This document shows positions 5,373-5,620 of a stretch of 5,620 nucleotides of DNA, in pieces. A program made the position numbers and the translations under genes. This stretch comes from Clostridiales bacterium (GTDB taxonomy: Bacteria > Bacillota > Clostridia > Christensenellales > Aristaeellaceae). The stretch is from assembly GCA_012512355.1 (NCBI GenBank), contig JAAZEI010000171.1, forward strand, positions 1 through 5,620, written 5' to 3'. Below the pieces are notes generated by a model, which was not told the origin of the DNA, searched no databases, and saw nothing but the letters and a program-made list of their open reading frames with translations. Each line of letters begins with the position of its first letter. Within the stretch, counting starts at the first letter, position 1.

Positions 5373-5395
5373 TGCATGTACCGCAAACCCCGGCT

Positions 5396-5620
5396 TCACT
5401 GAACGACCGGCGCAAAGCTATCATCAATGATGATTACACAGTCATACTCCGGATGTTTTAGATTGACAAGTTCCCGCAAGCGCTCTTTGAGCTCCTCGTC
5501 ACCCATCTGAAGGCTTTCGGGCTTCACACAATCGAATATTACATGACGCAAGTTTTTATCCTTTACCATGCGAAGGTCATGAATGGTCAGTTCAGGATGA
5601 ATCTGTGTCACTTCACCTGA
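5396..5620 (-). CDS. Cation diffusion facilitator (CDF) metal transporter, C-terminal cytoplasmic domain, cut by window edge
   Basis: The last 74 residues of a gene whose start lies beyond the right edge; the frame is open through 5620 with no stop, so the GTG at 5611 is an internal valine codon and not a start. The residues match the ferredoxin-like cytoplasmic domain of CDF exporters: HPELTIHDLRMV, then HVIFDCVKPESL, the helix DEELKERLRELV, and the closing strand EYDCVIIIDDSF. This alpha-beta-beta-alpha-beta tail dimerises and binds metal in proteins such as YiiP. The pattern IHDLRMV...HVIFD...YDCVIIIDDS is that of the clostridial CDF group, whose usual ending is (V/I)EIDRSY-like. Such transporters export Zn, Mn, Fe or Cd in exchange for protons, but the metal-selecting membrane helices are outside the window, so substrate is unknown. 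Stop is TGA at 5398-5396. Confidence 0.85.
   Translation of the reverse strand, partial: SGEVTQIHPELTIHDLRMVKDKNLRHVIFDCVKPESLQMGDEELKERLRELVNLKHPEYDCVIIIDDSFAPVVQ

Noticed and set aside
5381..5395. Terminator after the CDF transporter gene
   Set aside because: The only GC-rich pairing (CCG/CGG around GGGTTTG, minus strand) has three base pairs and no following U-run, so read-through into exonuclease III cannot be excluded.
5396..5611. A separate 71-residue small protein starting at GTG 5611
   Set aside because: The frame stays open past 5611 to the window edge, there is no ribosome binding site, and the residues are the known C-terminal domain of a CDF transporter, so it is a fragment of a larger gene.
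1..5620. CRISPR array, insertion sequence, phage or toxin-antitoxin system
   Set aside because: No regularly spaced repeats, terminal inverted repeats, transposase or small paired stress genes are visible. All genes belong to common metabolic, transport or repair families with similar codon style.

Overview
The window reads as ordinary chromosomal DNA of an anaerobic, probably fermentative Gram-positive bacterium (Bacillota; Clostridia is my guess). The basis is the strong Shine-Dalgarno boxes (AGGAGG, AAAGGAG, AAGGAG), the GTG starts, the compact spacing, the Clostridia-like cation diffusion facilitator tail and, above all, a citrate-lyase-type operon. This is inference from style and gene content; no marker gene is present. 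There are seven protein-coding genes (five complete, two cut by the window edges), no RNA gene, no mobile element and no CRISPR array.

Left part (1-2338, minus strand): a citrate/dicarboxylate fermentation operon transcribed leftward. A well-formed extended -10 promoter (2310-2338) overlapped by an operator-like repeat leads into a short malic-enzyme-family protein (1048-2229). Eight bases later comes an AEC-family membrane carrier (98-1039), and 46 bases later the first 17 codons of a gene that runs off the left edge (1-51). Those codons read MKIVLKAMAGTLESNDV, which I recognise as the start of citrate lyase gamma subunit CitD, with the prosthetic-group serine at position 14. The context suggests that the carrier imports citrate or malate, citrate lyase splits citrate to acetate and oxaloacetate, and the malic-enzyme homologue makes pyruvate, either as a CitM-like oxaloacetate decarboxylase or as a true malic enzyme.

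Middle (2230-3543): a 394-base divergent intergenic region holding both promoters and several small inverted repeats. It is followed by a single-gene unit on the plus strand encoding a ROK-family sugar kinase (2624-3487) with all ROK and zinc-site motifs. A perfect 15-bp stem (3506-3543) forms a shared terminator between this gene and the convergent genes to its right.

Right part (3550-5620, minus strand): the C-terminal domain of a cation diffusion facilitator metal transporter (cut by the right edge), exonuclease III/AP endonuclease, and a YghZ/GpR-type aldo/keto reductase. The last two are 24 bases apart and probably co-transcribed. They may pair carbonyl detoxification with repair of damaged DNA, which is inference only.

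I did not find a previously undescribed system. The most informative points are the hidden citD start, which reinterprets the malic enzyme and carrier, and the operator-like repeats at the citrate operon promoter and translation start.
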